DNA of 64,000 nucleotides from Psychroserpens sp. NJDZ02. Its GTDB lineage: Bacteria > Bacteroidota > Bacteroidia > Flavobacteriales > Flavobacteriaceae. Under the pieces are notes generated by a model. The model was not told the origin of the DNA, did no database searches, and saw only the letters and a list, made by a program, of their open reading frames with translations. This document shows positions 44,360 through 53,828 of the stretch, one piece after another. Made by a program: the position numbers and the translations under genes. Within the stretch, counting starts at the first letter, position 1, and the number at the start of each line of letters is the position of its first letter. The DNA lies in contig NZ_CP039451.1 in the NCBI RefSeq assembly GCF_004843725.1, forward strand, positions 618,501 through 682,500. The letters are read 5' to 3'.

Positions 44360-44898
44360 ACGAAGCCATAACAAGAGCTAAAAAAAACGATCAAAAAGCG
44401 TTTAACTATCTACTAAATAATTACTGGGATAAGGTGTATGGGTTTCAGTTAAAACGTATTCAGAATGAAAATGACGCTGAAGACATCACCATCCAAACCT
44501 TTTCTAAAGCATTTGATAAAATTGAATCTTACAATAATAAATACGCTTTCAACACTTGGTTAATTACTATTTCTAAAAATATCCATATCGATATTATTAG
44601 AAAAGAAAAAAACAGCATTAAACAGGCCATCTCTCAAATAAATGAGAATGACGTTTATCAAGTCGCAGACGAAAGCCCTTCTGCTGAAGACAAATTAATT
44701 ACTGAACAAAACCTGGCCAAATTACTAAAAGATATAAAAAAAATAAAACCTCACTATCAAGAAGTTATAAACCTTCGTTATTTTCAAGAATTGAGTTACA
44801 AAGAAATTTCTGAAGAATTAAAAGAACCTATAAATAATATCAAAGTAAAATTACTTCGCGCTAAAAAATTATTAGCAGAAGTCATTCGGAAAAAGTAG
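44350..44898 (+). CDS. ECF-type RNA polymerase sigma factor
   Basis: 182 residues, TTG start inside the end of the glycosyltransferase gene. Region 2 (LLNNYWDKVYGFQLKRIQNENDAEDITIQTFSKAFDKIESYNNKYAFNTWLITISKNIHIDIIRKEK) and region 4 (IKPHYQEVINLRYFQELSYKEISEELKEPINNIKVKLLRAKKLL) are clear. No anti-sigma gene is adjacent, so it may be controlled by expression level or by a protein elsewhere. Confidence 0.92.
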   Translation: MEIDEAITRAKKNDQKAFNYLLNNYWDKVYGFQLKRIQNENDAEDITIQTFSKAFDKIESYNNKYAFNTWLITISKNIHIDIIRKEKNSIKQAISQINENDVYQVADESPSAEDKLITEQNLAKLLKDIKKIKPHYQEVINLRYFQELSYKEISEELKEPINNIKVKLLRAKKLLAEVIRKK

Positions 44899-44953
44899 CT
44901 TTCCATCACCCTTACTTTACAGCTTCGCCTTAAATTTTAAACAAAATACTTCG

Positions 44954-44961
44954 TATCTTTG
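44954..44961 (+). promoter_or_regulatory. -7 box TATCTTTG before lipA
   Basis: TAnnTTTG match, 19 bases before the ATG at 44981. Confidence 0.5.
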
Positions 44962-44980
44962 CTTATAGAAAACTGCACTT

Positions 44981-45859
44981 ATGAATACAGAAACTGCATC
45001 TAATATATTACCAAAAAGACAACCAAAACCAAAATGGTTACGTGTAAAATTACCTACTGGTAAAAAATACACAGAATTAAGAGGTTTAGTTGACAAATAC
45101 AGCCTAAATACAATTTGCGCATCAGGAAGCTGCCCGAACATGGGAGAATGCTGGGGAGAAGGTACTGCAACATTCATGATTTTAGGAAATGTTTGTACTA
45201 GATCATGTGGTTTTTGCGGTGTAAAAACTGGACGCCCGGAAGATGTGGATTGGGATGAACCAGAAAAAGTAGCACGCTCTATTAAAATAATGGGAATTAA
45301 ACATGCTGTTTTGACAAGCGTGGATAGAGACGACCTAAAAGATATGGGAAGTATTATGTGGGCAGAAACAGTTAAGGCTGTTCGTAGAATGAACCCAGAA
45401 ACGACTCTTGAGACTTTAATTCCAGATTTTCAGGGCGTAGAAATGCATATTGATCGCATTATCGATGTCGCTCCTGAAGTTGTTTCTCATAACATAGAAA
45501 CTGTAAAAAGACTAACAAGAGAAGTCCGCATACAAGCAAAATACGAAAAAAGTCTAGGTGTTTTAAAATACTTAAAGCAACAAGGACAACGTAGAACTAA
45601 ATCTGGTATTATGCTAGGTCTTGGAGAAGAACGTGAAGAGGTTATACAAACACTTCATGACCTACGTGATAATGATGTAGATGTTGTTACTATTGGACAA
45701 TACTTACAACCTAGTAAAAAGCATTTACCTGTAAAACGCTTTATACTACCAGACGAGTTTAAAGAATACGAAGAGATTGGGCTTAAATTAGGGTTTAGAC
45801 ATGTAGAAAGTAGTGCTTTAGTGCGTTCTTCTTACAAAGCTCAAAAACACATTAATTAA
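44981..45859 (+). CDS. lipA: lipoyl synthase
   Basis: 292 residues. Radical SAM enzyme that inserts two sulfurs into protein-bound octanoyl groups. Both iron-sulfur sites are present: Cx4Cx5C at Cys46, 51, 57 (auxiliary cluster) and Cx3Cx2C at Cys72, 76, 79 (radical SAM cluster). The C-terminal motif with the serine ligand ([13 protein letters not shown]) is intact. It serves 2-oxo acid dehydrogenases and the glycine cleavage H protein (gcvP is at 5577). The gap gene starts one base after its stop. Confidence 0.98.
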   Translation: MNTETASNILPKRQPKPKWLRVKLPTGKKYTELRGLVDKYSLNTICASGSCPNMGECWGEGTATFMILGNVCTRSCGFCGVKTGRPEDVDWDEPEKVARSIKIMGIKHAVLTSVDRDDLKDMGSIMWAETVKAVRRMNPETTLETLIPDFQGVEMHIDRIIDVAPEVVSHNIETVKRLTREVRIQAKYEKSLGVLKYLKQQGQRRTKSGIMLGLGEEREEVIQTLHDLRDNDVDVVTIGQYLQPSKKHLPVKRFILPDEFKEYEEIGLKLGFRHVESSALVRSSYKAQKHIN

Positions 45860-45860
45860 T

Positions 45861-46856
45861 ATGATTACAGTTGCCATTAATGGTTTTGGACGCATAGGAC
45901 GACGTGTTTTTAGACTACTTTATAATAATCCAAAAATTAGGGTTGTTGCCATTAATGATTTAGCAGATGCCAAAACATTAGCTCATCTAGCAAAGTATGA
46001 CAGTATACATGGTGTATTCCCTGCAGATATCACATCGACAGATCACACCATACTTGTTAATGGTGTTGCTGTTCCTTTACTAAATCAAAACCATCCAAAA
46101 AGTATTGACTGGTCTTTATTTTCTCCTGATTTTGTCATAGAGTCTACAGGAAAATTTAAAACAACTTCAGATTTACAGCACCATATCACTAATGGCGCAA
46201 AGCGCGTAATATTAAGTGTTCCTGCAATTGAAGATGATATTAAAACTATCGTTTTAGGTGTTAATCAAAACGAATTAGATGGTACTGAAACCATAATATC
46301 TAATGCGTCTTGTACGACAAACAATGCAGCTCCAATGATTGATATTATTAATGAGTTATGTGGTATAAACCAAGCTTACATCACAACAATTCATTCTTAT
46401 ACTACAGATCAAAGTTTACACGATCAACCACATAGAGATTTACGTCGTGCTCGAGCTGCAGGACAAAGTATAGTACCTACGACTACTGGAGCTGCAAAAG
46501 CATTAACTAAAATTTTTCCAGAACTATCAGAAGTTATAGGTGGTTGTGGTATTAGAGTCCCTGTTGCTAATGGATCATTAACGGATATTACGTTTAATGT
46601 AAAACAATCTGTAACCATCCAAACAATTAACGAAGCTTTTAAAAAAGCATCTCAAGAAAAATATAAAGGGATTCTAGAATACACAGAAGATCCTATTGTA
46701 TCTATTGACATTGTAGGCAATCCGCACTCTTGTATTTTTGACGCCCAAATGACCTCGGTAATCGGCAATATGGTAAAGATCATTGGCTGGTACGATAATG
46801 AAACTGGGTATTCCAGTAGAATCATTGACTTGATTTTCAATTTGTCGGAAAAATAA
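45861..46856 (+). CDS. gap: glyceraldehyde-3-phosphate dehydrogenase, type I
   Basis: 331 residues. NAD-binding start INGFGRIGRRVFR, catalytic Cys151 in SNASCTTNNAAP, His in TTIHSYTTDQ and substrate loop LRRARAAGQSIVPTTTGAAKA. Converts glyceraldehyde 3-phosphate to 1,3-bisphosphoglycerate. Flavobacteria often have more than one copy; linkage to lipA rather than to pgk suggests this may be the accessory one. Position 34 region reads IAINDLADAK, which fits NAD use. Confidence 0.95.
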   Translation: MITVAINGFGRIGRRVFRLLYNNPKIRVVAINDLADAKTLAHLAKYDSIHGVFPADITSTDHTILVNGVAVPLLNQNHPKSIDWSLFSPDFVIESTGKFKTTSDLQHHITNGAKRVILSVPAIEDDIKTIVLGVNQNELDGTETIISNASCTTNNAAPMIDIINELCGINQAYITTIHSYTTDQSLHDQPHRDLRRARAAGQSIVPTTTGAAKALTKIFPELSEVIGGCGIRVPVANGSLTDITFNVKQSVTIQTINEAFKKASQEKYKGILEYTEDPIVSIDIVGNPHSCIFDAQMTSVIGNMVKIIGWYDNETGYSSRIIDLIFNLSEK

Positions 46857-46878
46857 TAACTTATGACGGATAAATATT

Positions 46879-46886
46879 TATATTTG
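46879..46886 (+). promoter_or_regulatory. -7 box TATATTTG before the hybrid kinase gene
   Basis: TAnnTTTG match, 18 bases before the ATG at 46905. Confidence 0.45.
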
Positions 46887-46904
46887 TTAGAATAAATGTA
46901 AAAA

Positions 46905-49139
46905 ATGAAGTCCCAAACTATAAAATTTTTCACTTATTTTATGTTCTTTATTGCAGGATTAAATCTGCAAGCACAAGACCTTTCTGACAAAAAAACAGAA
47001 GTCATACAAGGCAAGATTAACTACAACATTAGTTTAGCACAAAAAAACATAGACAATAATGAGTTTTACAAAGCACAAAGCGATCTTGACCAAGCGCTTG
47101 CACTAGCTCATGAAATAAAAGACAATAGAAGTATTGGATTAATATACAGTAAAATAGGAAAAATCCAATTTATCACTGAAGAGCCTGTTGATGCTTTGAA
47201 AAGCTTATTTAAAGCTGTAGAAAAACAACGTTTTGCTGAAGATCATATTAATATTGCTGAAACCTATAAAACTATAGGAAATGTCTTTATGAGCCGAAAG
47301 GAATACAGCAGAGCTTTAGACTATTTTAACTCTGCTCAACAAGCATTTGAAAATGAAAACCTACATGATCACGAGGCAGAAACTAGATTATATAAGGGTA
47401 ACGCCAACTATAAGTTAGGAAAATTCGAAGAAGCGAAAGCAGAGTATGATGCTGCAATAGCATTATCCAAACGCTATAAAGACAAGAGAATTTTAAGTAG
47501 TACTTATTTAAGTCTTGGTAATACTATAGCAAAACTAGGCGATTTAAATGAAGCCGAAAAGACATTAAATCTAGGGCTTTCCATTGCTCAAAAAAACAAA
47601 TATCCTGGTGTTATTAATAAAGCTTATGCCGCATTAAGTGATCTATACAGTCAAAAAGAAGATTATAAAAATGCAAATTCTTATTTAAAAAAACATCTTA
47701 CACTTAACGATTCTCTTTTGCAGCTCAAACGCAGCTACCTATCACCTGAAAAAAGATTAGACAAACTTTATAGTAACCCTATAGAATATCAAAAAGAAAA
47801 GGAGGCCGATTTACAAAAAGAAGCTAGTTCTACTTGGTTAGAAAAGCTAACTACAATTTTAAGTATTGCTTTAATTACAATATTATCTTTATTGACTTTA
47901 TCGCTTTACAAAAACAATAATATTAGACTAAAATCTAATAATATTTTGCACAAAAAAAATGCAGAATTAACAATAGCAATGGAGAAAGCTGAGTTAGCAA
48001 CCAAAACTAAAGCTAATTTTTTATCTACAGTAACCCATGAACTTAGAACGCCTTTATATGCGGTAACAGGGTTAACAAATATGCTATTGGAAGAAAATCC
48101 AAAACCCGCACAAATACAACATTTAAAGTCACTGAAATTTTCTGGAGATTACTTATTAACTTTTATAAATGACATCCTCCAAATTAACAAGATTGAGGCT
48201 AATAAAGTAGATATAGAACCTGAAGTATTCAATTTAAAAAAGAAAGTAGAAAATGTAATATCTGCACTCAACAACTCTGCTTCGGACAATAACACAAAAT
48301 TACATTTAGAATACGATAGAGACCTACCTACTAACTTTAATGCTGATCAATTAAAAATTTCGCAAATATTAATTAATTTAATCGGGAACTCTATTAAATT
48401 CACAAAGGATGGGGATATTTGGATTAGAATTGTTAAACAAAATAAAGAGGGCGATAACTTTAATGTTAAATATGAAGTTGAAGACAATGGAATTGGTATA
48501 AGTGAAGAAAAACAACAGAATATGTTTGAAAGCTTCTCTCAAGGTTCTATACAAATTAACAGAAAATATGGTGGGACTGGTCTTGGACTTTCTATCGTTA
48601 AAGGTCTAATAGATATTTTAAAAGGAAAAATCTACATGAAAAGCGAATTAGGAAAAGGAACAACATTTTTCTTTGAAATACCAATGAAAAAAAGTAATGA
48701 AATTATCGTTGAGAAAAAAGCTAACTATTTTAATGAAATTGACGAATTGGAACTAAGTAATATAAAAATATTAGTCGTTGAGGATAATAAGATTAATCAA
48801 ATGATTACTAAAAAGATCTTGAATAAAATGAAACTCTATTGTGACGTCGTAGACAACGGAGAAGACGCTGTCGATAAAGTAAAATCAATAGACTACGATG
48901 TTGTTTTAATGGATATACACATGCCAGGAATAAGCGGTATGGAGGCCACAAAATTAATTCGAGAATTTGATAAAGAACTGACTATTTTTGCGCTTACTGC
49001 CGTAACTATCGAGGACAAAATGCAAGAATTTGATGACGCTGGTTTTACGGATATTATACCTAAACCTTTTAAACAAGAAGAGTTTGAGAAAAAACTATTT
49101 AATGCCTTAATGCTTACAAAAAAAGAAAACCTGTCTTAG
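46905..49139 (+). CDS. TPR-containing hybrid sensor histidine kinase / response regulator
   Basis: 744 residues. Signal peptide (to about residue 23), periplasmic TPR repeats (about 35-275), one membrane helix (about 316-337), HisKA with phospho-accepting His378 (STVTHELRTPLYAVTG), HATPase_c domain (NLIGNSIKFTKDGDIW, NGIGISEEKQQ, GTGLGLSIVKGL) and a C-terminal receiver domain with Asp670 (LMDIHMPG) and the Lys in IPKPF. Periplasmic TPRs as sensor are typical for Bacteroidota. There is no separate output domain, so the phosphate probably passes on to another protein. The 3' end overlaps lpxK by 4 bases, tail to tail. Confidence 0.93.
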   Translation: MKSQTIKFFTYFMFFIAGLNLQAQDLSDKKTEVIQGKINYNISLAQKNIDNNEFYKAQSDLDQALALAHEIKDNRSIGLIYSKIGKIQFITEEPVDALKSLFKAVEKQRFAEDHINIAETYKTIGNVFMSRKEYSRALDYFNSAQQAFENENLHDHEAETRLYKGNANYKLGKFEEAKAEYDAAIALSKRYKDKRILSSTYLSLGNTIAKLGDLNEAEKTLNLGLSIAQKNKYPGVINKAYAALSDLYSQKEDYKNANSYLKKHLTLNDSLLQLKRSYLSPEKRLDKLYSNPIEYQKEKEADLQKEASSTWLEKLTTILSIALITILSLLTLSLYKNNNIRLKSNNILHKKNAELTIAMEKAELATKTKANFLSTVTHELRTPLYAVTGLTNMLLEENPKPAQIQHLKSLKFSGDYLLTFINDILQINKIEANKVDIEPEVFNLKKKVENVISALNNSASDNNTKLHLEYDRDLPTNFNADQLKISQILINLIGNSIKFTKDGDIWIRIVKQNKEGDNFNVKYEVEDNGIGISEEKQQNMFESFSQGSIQINRKYGGTGLGLSIVKGLIDILKGKIYMKSELGKGTTFFFEIPMKKSNEIIVEKKANYFNEIDELELSNIKILVVEDNKINQMITKKILNKMKLYCDVVDNGEDAVDKVKSIDYDVVLMDIHMPGISGMEATKLIREFDKELTIFALTAVTIEDKMQEFDDAGFTDIIPKPFKQEEFEKKLFNALMLTKKENLS

Positions 49140-50140
49140 TGTAACGCAAAGTCCTTAATTAGCGTGTTAAATTGTTCAGCATTATCGATTTCTACTTTTA
49201 TTGGAAGATAATATAATTTACCAATCAAAGACACTTCATTTTTTAAGCGCATATAATCTTTTTCGGTAGTTACTATACAATCATATTGAGAGAAACGCTC
49301 AATTTCTTGAAGACTAAAATTATGATGATCTTTAAAAGCTATATGTTCAAAATCCAAATCCTTTTCAGTTAAAAAATCGACTAACGGCGTTGCATTAGCA
49401 ATCCCAGTGATTAACTTAAAATTGGATAGCTCATTTAAACCAACTGACTTATCTTCAGAATACAAAATCGTACTATAGCTAATCGAACTAAAAAAGACAC
49501 TCTGATATTCTAACGGTTTAATTTCCGATATAATAGCCTGTTTTTTAGCAGTAGTTAAATCGTTGGGGCATTTAGTGACTACGATAATATTCGCACGTTT
49601 AGCACCACTCTTTGGTTCTCGTAAATTACCACTCGGTAAAACAAAATCTTTGGTATATAAATTAGCATATGTTGTCAACATCACATAAAAACCAGCGGTT
49701 ACTTTTCTATGTTGAAAAGCATCGTCCAACACTATTAATTGTGGTTTTGGTTCGCTCTTAATTAATTGCGTTATCCCTTCTTGCCTATTTGCATCTACAG
49801 CAACTAAAACATTAGCACTAAACTTATTGTAAAATTGAAATGGCTCATCCCCTAAACTCTCAGCATTAGAAGACCGATTTCCTAGCACAAACCCTTTGGT
49901 TTTTCTACCATAGCCTCTACTTAGCGTCGCTAACCTCAAATCATCCTTTAGTAATCTAATTATATATTCGACCATAGGTGTTTTTCCTGTACCGCCTGTG
50001 CTTAAATTACCAACACATAGTATTGGAAAACCATAACTTTTAGAACTTTTCCAACCCATATCATACATTAGGTTTCTAAACCATGTCACAACAAAATAAA
50101 CTGGAACAATAGGAAATAATATAAAACGCAAAAATTTCAT
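49136..50140 (-). CDS. lpxK: tetraacyldisaccharide 4'-kinase
   Basis: 334 residues. Phosphorylates the 4' position of the lipid A disaccharide precursor at the inner membrane. N-terminal membrane anchor (LRFILFPIVPVYFVVTWF), Walker A GGTGKT at residues 49-54, the LxxLLRDDLR-like segment LATLSRGYGRKTKG, and catalytic LVLDDAFQHRKV. Divergent from the Nif3-like gene. Confidence 0.96.
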   Translation of the reverse strand: MKFLRFILFPIVPVYFVVTWFRNLMYDMGWKSSKSYGFPILCVGNLSTGGTGKTPMVEYIIRLLKDDLRLATLSRGYGRKTKGFVLGNRSSNAESLGDEPFQFYNKFSANVLVAVDANRQEGITQLIKSEPKPQLIVLDDAFQHRKVTAGFYVMLTTYANLYTKDFVLPSGNLREPKSGAKRANIIVVTKCPNDLTTAKKQAIISEIKPLEYQSVFFSSISYSTILYSEDKSVGLNELSNFKLITGIANATPLVDFLTEKDLDFEHIAFKDHHNFSLQEIERFSQYDCIVTTEKDYMRLKNEVSLIGKLYYLPIKVEIDNAEQFNTLIKDFALH

Positions 50141-50231
50141 TAAAATAATTTATAGTCTATTACACAAGACTGCTACATTTTATTTAAATATGAAATGCTA
50201 GCAAGATTAATAGTAACGAAAGTAAATATTT

Positions 50232-50239
50232 TATATTTG
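50232..50239 (+). promoter_or_regulatory. -7 box TATATTTG before the Nif3-like gene
   Basis: TAnnTTTG match, 25 bases before the ATG at 50265. Confidence 0.45.
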
Positions 50240-50264
50240 TTTTAAATAATAAAGACAAAAAAGT

Positions 50265-51359
50265 ATGTTAGTTAAAGACCTGATTAGTCATCTTGAAGAA
50301 ATAGCACCGCTTAATTATGCAGAAGATTTTGACAATGTCGGATTGTTGGTCGGTGATAAAAACACTATAATTACCAATGTATTAGTCACTTTAGATACAT
50401 TAGAAGCCGTTATTGATGAAGCAATTGCAAAAAACTGCAACTTCATATTAAGTTTTCACCCCATAATATTCAAAGGTTTAAAAAGTATTACTGGAAAAAA
50501 CTACGTAGAACGGACCATTTTAAAAGCGATCAAAAATAATATTGCCATTTACGCCATACATACCGCTTTAGACAATGATAAAAACGGTGTAAATGCGATG
50601 ATATGTAACCAACTGAATCTTAAAAACCAACAGATTTTAATCCCACAAAAGCAAACTATAAAAAAACTAACCACTTATGTTCCAGAAGAAGAAGCAGAAG
50701 CTTTAAGAAATGCTTTATTTAATGCAGGTGCAGGTCAAATTGGTAATTACAACAATTGCAGTTTTAATACAGAAGGTATAGGAACCTACTCAGCCAACAA
50801 AGACGCGAACCCCACACTTGGTGTTATTGGAAAAAACCATAATGAACCCGAAACTCAAATAAACATTACGTTTGCCAAACATCTTGAAAGCAAAGTATTA
50901 AAAGCTCTTTTTGAATCACATAGTTATGAAGAAGTAGCTTATGAGTTAATAACCATTGAAAACACGAATCAAAATATAGGCATGGGAATGATCGCAGAAT
51001 TAGAAATCCCGCAATCTGAAACTGACTTTTTAAACTATTTAAAGGAAAAAATGAATGTTTCGCAAATAAGACACTCACAATTATTAAATAAACCTGTAAA
51101 AAAAATAGCTGTATTAGGAGGGTCTGGTAGCTTTGCAATACAAGCCGCAAAAGCTGCAGGTGCTGATGTTTTTGTTACATCAGACTTAAAATATCATGAT
51201 TTTTATCAAGCAGAAGACACTATACTATTAACAGATATAGGGCATTATGAAAGTGAACAATTCACAAAAAACGGATTAGTAGCCATACTTAACAAAAAAA
51301 TCCCTAATTTTGCATTTATTTTATCGAACACAAATACCAATCCTGTTAAGTATTTTTAA
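50265..51359 (+). CDS. Nif3-like dinuclear metal-centre protein
   Basis: 364 residues, the long form with an inserted PII/CutA-like domain (about residues 130-235). Metal ligands come from SFHPIIFKGL, HTALDNDKNGVN and, at the end, DIGHYESEQF. The family forms hexameric toroids; the E. coli relative YbgI has been proposed to act as a GTP cyclohydrolase-like or hydrolase enzyme, but the function is not settled. The CdsZ-like gene follows after 3 bases, a pairing conserved in Bacteroidota. Confidence 0.93.
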   Translation: MLVKDLISHLEEIAPLNYAEDFDNVGLLVGDKNTIITNVLVTLDTLEAVIDEAIAKNCNFILSFHPIIFKGLKSITGKNYVERTILKAIKNNIAIYAIHTALDNDKNGVNAMICNQLNLKNQQILIPQKQTIKKLTTYVPEEEAEALRNALFNAGAGQIGNYNNCSFNTEGIGTYSANKDANPTLGVIGKNHNEPETQINITFAKHLESKVLKALFESHSYEEVAYELITIENTNQNIGMGMIAELEIPQSETDFLNYLKEKMNVSQIRHSQLLNKPVKKIAVLGGSGSFAIQAAKAAGADVFVTSDLKYHDFYQAEDTILLTDIGHYESEQFTKNGLVAILNKKIPNFAFILSNTNTNPVKYF

Positions 51360-51362
51360 TAT

Positions 51363-52145
51363 ATGGCAAAGACAAAAGAAGCAACTGTAGAAGATCGCCT
51401 AAGAGCATTATATGATCTACAATTAATAGACTCTAGAATTGACGAAATTAGAAACGTACGTGGAGAATTACCTTTAGAGGTTAGCGATTTAGAAGACGAA
51501 GTTGCAGGATTAAAAACCAGATTAGCAAAGTTAGAAGATAGCTTAAGCTCTGTAGATGCAGATATTAATTCTAAGAAAAATTTAATTGAAGAAGCTAAAG
51601 CTTTAATTAAAAAATACTCTGAGCAACAAAAAAATGTTAGAAATAACAGAGAATTTAACTCTTTAACTAAGGAAGTTGAATTTCAAGAGTTAGAAATTGA
51701 ATTAGCTGAAAAACATATCAGAGAATTTAAAGCTCAGATAGATCAGAAAAAAGATGTTATTTCTAAAACAAAAGAACATAACAAACAGCGTGAAACGCAC
51801 TTAAAACATAAGAAAAGCGAATTAGACGCTATCTTAAAGGAAACTGAAAAAGAAGAAAAAGCACTTATTGAAAAGGCTGACGATTACAAGAAAAAAATCG
51901 AAGCACGTTTAGTAAAAGCTTACAACCGTATCAGAGTAAACGTTAAAAATGGTTTAGCTGTAGTGCCAATCGAAAGAGGAGCTTCAGGAGGATCATACTT
52001 TACTATTCCACCACAAGTACAAATGGAAATTGGAGCACGTAAAAAAATAATTACGGATGAGCACAGTGGACGTATCCTTGTTGATGCTGCATTAGCAGAA
52101 GAGCAAAAAGCAAAAATGGAAAAATTGTTTTCAAAATTATCGTAA
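51363..52145 (+). CDS. coiled-coil protein of the CdsZ / C4-zinc-ribbon family, without the zinc cysteines
   Basis: 260 residues. Long antiparallel coiled coil (about 10-185), then the small C-terminal domain that in relatives is a four-Cys zinc ribbon. Here that region (ERGASGGSYFTIPPQVQMEIG ... DEHSGRILVD) has no Cys, so the zinc site is lost, as in other Bacteroidota members of the family. Relatives are described as regulatory or chaperone-like for other factors; the role here is uncertain. Probable operon with the Nif3-like gene. Terminator behind. Confidence 0.85.
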   Translation: MAKTKEATVEDRLRALYDLQLIDSRIDEIRNVRGELPLEVSDLEDEVAGLKTRLAKLEDSLSSVDADINSKKNLIEEAKALIKKYSEQQKNVRNNREFNSLTKEVEFQELEIELAEKHIREFKAQIDQKKDVISKTKEHNKQRETHLKHKKSELDAILKETEKEEKALIEKADDYKKKIEARLVKAYNRIRVNVKNGLAVVPIERGASGGSYFTIPPQVQMEIGARKKIITDEHSGRILVDAALAEEQKAKMEKLFSKLS

Positions 52146-52167
52146 GCACTTTCTAAATTATATTAAG

Positions 52168-52195
52168 AAGCCTTTACATTGTAAAGGCTTTTTTT
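52168..52195 (+). terminator. terminator of the Nif3/CdsZ operon
   Basis: AAGCCTTTAC and GTAAAGGCTT with a 3-base loop and T-run. Confidence 0.88.
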
Positions 52196-52288
52196 ATGCC
52201 CAAATTCTAAAAAATATTAAGATATATTTATCACTTTCTTAATTAAGGTTTCGATACTTTATACGTCAAAATAAAAAAGAAAAAGAAA

Positions 52289-52945
52289 ATGAAAAAATTA
52301 ATTCCAGTATTATTCTTATCGCTATTGTTTAGTTGCAATAATCAAGCACAAACTAACCCAAAACAAAACGCTATAAAAACAGCAACACCTGTAAGCGCTG
52401 CATTAGACAACGGACAAGCTAAAGCCTATTTCGCAAGTGGTTGCTTTTGGTGTGTTGAGGCCGTTTATGAAAGCGTTAAAGGCGTTGAAGAAGTCATAAA
52501 TGGGTATTCAGGAGGACACACAAAAAAACCAACTTACGAGCAAAGTAATACGGGCCGTACGGGCCATGCGGAAGCAGTAGAAGTTATTTACAATCCGGAA
52601 GTTATTAGTTTTGAAACTTTAGTTGATGTTTATTTCGCCTCTCAAAACCCTACCCAAGCTAATGGACAAGGTCCAGACAGAGGTAGTCAATACCGATCTA
52701 TTATATTCTATCAAAACGATGCGCAAAAACTAATTATTGAAACAAAGAAAAAAGCTTTAGCTAAACAACTTAACGCGACTATAGCCGCAGAAGTATATCC
52801 ATTCCTGAAATTTTGGAAAGCTGAAGATTACCATCAAAATTACGAACGTTTACATCCTGAAAACCCATACATTCAAAATGTATCTATTCCAAGGTTAAAT
52901 AAGTTCAAAACTAAGATGCCGGAGCTACTTAAGAGTAATCACTAA
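52289..52945 (+). CDS. msrA: peptide-methionine (S)-S-oxide reductase, exported lipoprotein form
   Basis: 218 residues. Catalytic GCFWC with Cys52 (FASGCFWCVEAVYESVKGVEEVINGYSGG), followed by TGHAEAVEVIYNP and GSQYRSIIFY. It reduces the S form of methionine sulfoxide in proteins. An N-terminal lipoprotein signal (MKKLIPVLFLSLLFSC, Cys16 lipidated) puts it in the periplasm or at the outer membrane, so it repairs exported proteins. The C-terminal recycling Cys of many MsrA is absent, so it may depend on another reductant. Confidence 0.94.
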   Translation: MKKLIPVLFLSLLFSCNNQAQTNPKQNAIKTATPVSAALDNGQAKAYFASGCFWCVEAVYESVKGVEEVINGYSGGHTKKPTYEQSNTGRTGHAEAVEVIYNPEVISFETLVDVYFASQNPTQANGQGPDRGSQYRSIIFYQNDAQKLIIETKKKALAKQLNATIAAEVYPFLKFWKAEDYHQNYERLHPENPYIQNVSIPRLNKFKTKMPELLKSNH

Positions 52946-52954
52946 ACATTCAAA

Positions 52955-53749
52955 CTAAAGCTTAGTCGCTTTAATTTCAAAAATAAGAGGATATAATTTA
53001 TTCTTTAATATATAATTGCCAGATTGGGTTTCGACTAAATCTGGCAATATATTATATGGACTGTCGTCATATTCATTTAAAAACTCGATATGCAATCCTG
53101 CTTCTGTTAACGCGTTTATGACTTCACTCAAACCATGATTCCATGTAGACTCTTTGCTAATCATTTTTGAATTAGGATCAGCATAAGTCCCTACATATTC
53201 TTCATAAATCACTTCCTCCTGCATATACCCATATTTAATTATTGGTATACCTTCTAAATAATCAAACATCCAAACTATCGGGTGAAACTCGACCATATAA
53301 AAACTACCTCCTTTATTTAGTTTTTCAGCAATCATTTTACCCCAAGGTTTTAAATCTGGCAATCAACCAATAACACCATAACTGGTAAAAACAATATCAA
53401 AAGTCTCTTTAACATATTTAGACGTCTCTAAAACATTACACCATACAAACTCAGCATCTAAACTTAATTCCTTATTCAACGTCTTCGCTAAGTCAATGCC
53501 TTCATTACTTAAATCTACACCTGTACAATTTGCCCCTAACCTAGCCCAACTTAAGGTGTCTTGCCCAAAATGGCATTGCAAATGCAACATGGATTTCCCT
53601 TTAACATCACCAAGCGCGCGTAACTCGAATTCTTTTAAAGAGCTATTACCTTTTCTAAAAGACTGCATATCATAAAACTGACTTGCTACATGAACCTTAA
53701 CCTTCTCATTCCAAGTTGTTTTATTTACATCGAAGTAATTTTCTTTCAT
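52955..53749 (-). pseudogene. class I SAM methyltransferase interrupted by an in-frame TGA
   Basis: Read leftwards from 53749, the protein begins MKENYFDVNKTTWNEKVKVHVASQFY, with SAM motif I as LHLQCHFGQDTLSWARLGANCTGVDLS, and runs to SYGVIG, where a TGA stands (bases 53363-53365). The same frame continues directly with LPDLKPWGKMIAEKLNKGGSFYMVEFHPIVWMFDY to the end at 52955. Relatives have Trp here (VIGWLPDLKPWG), so one G-to-A change turned TGG into TGA. Total length without the stop would be 264 residues. Either a true nonsense mutation or a sequencing error. Confidence 0.85.
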
Positions 53750-53806
53750 ACAATCCTCATTAAGTCACTAATTTACTATTTCTATTTTAAAGAAAAAATG
53801 CTTCCC

Positions 53807-53814
53807 TATCTTTG
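53807..53814 (+). promoter_or_regulatory. -7 box TATCTTTG before the gene at 53829
   Basis: TAnnTTTG match, 14 bases before the ATG. Confidence 0.5.
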
Positions 53815-53828
53815 CAAAAAATATTAAG

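Noticed and set aside
53363..53365. TGA read as Trp or selenocysteine
   Set aside because: All other Trp codons in the window are TGG, TGA is used as a normal stop elsewhere, and no selenocysteine-type hairpin was seen; a point mutation is simpler.
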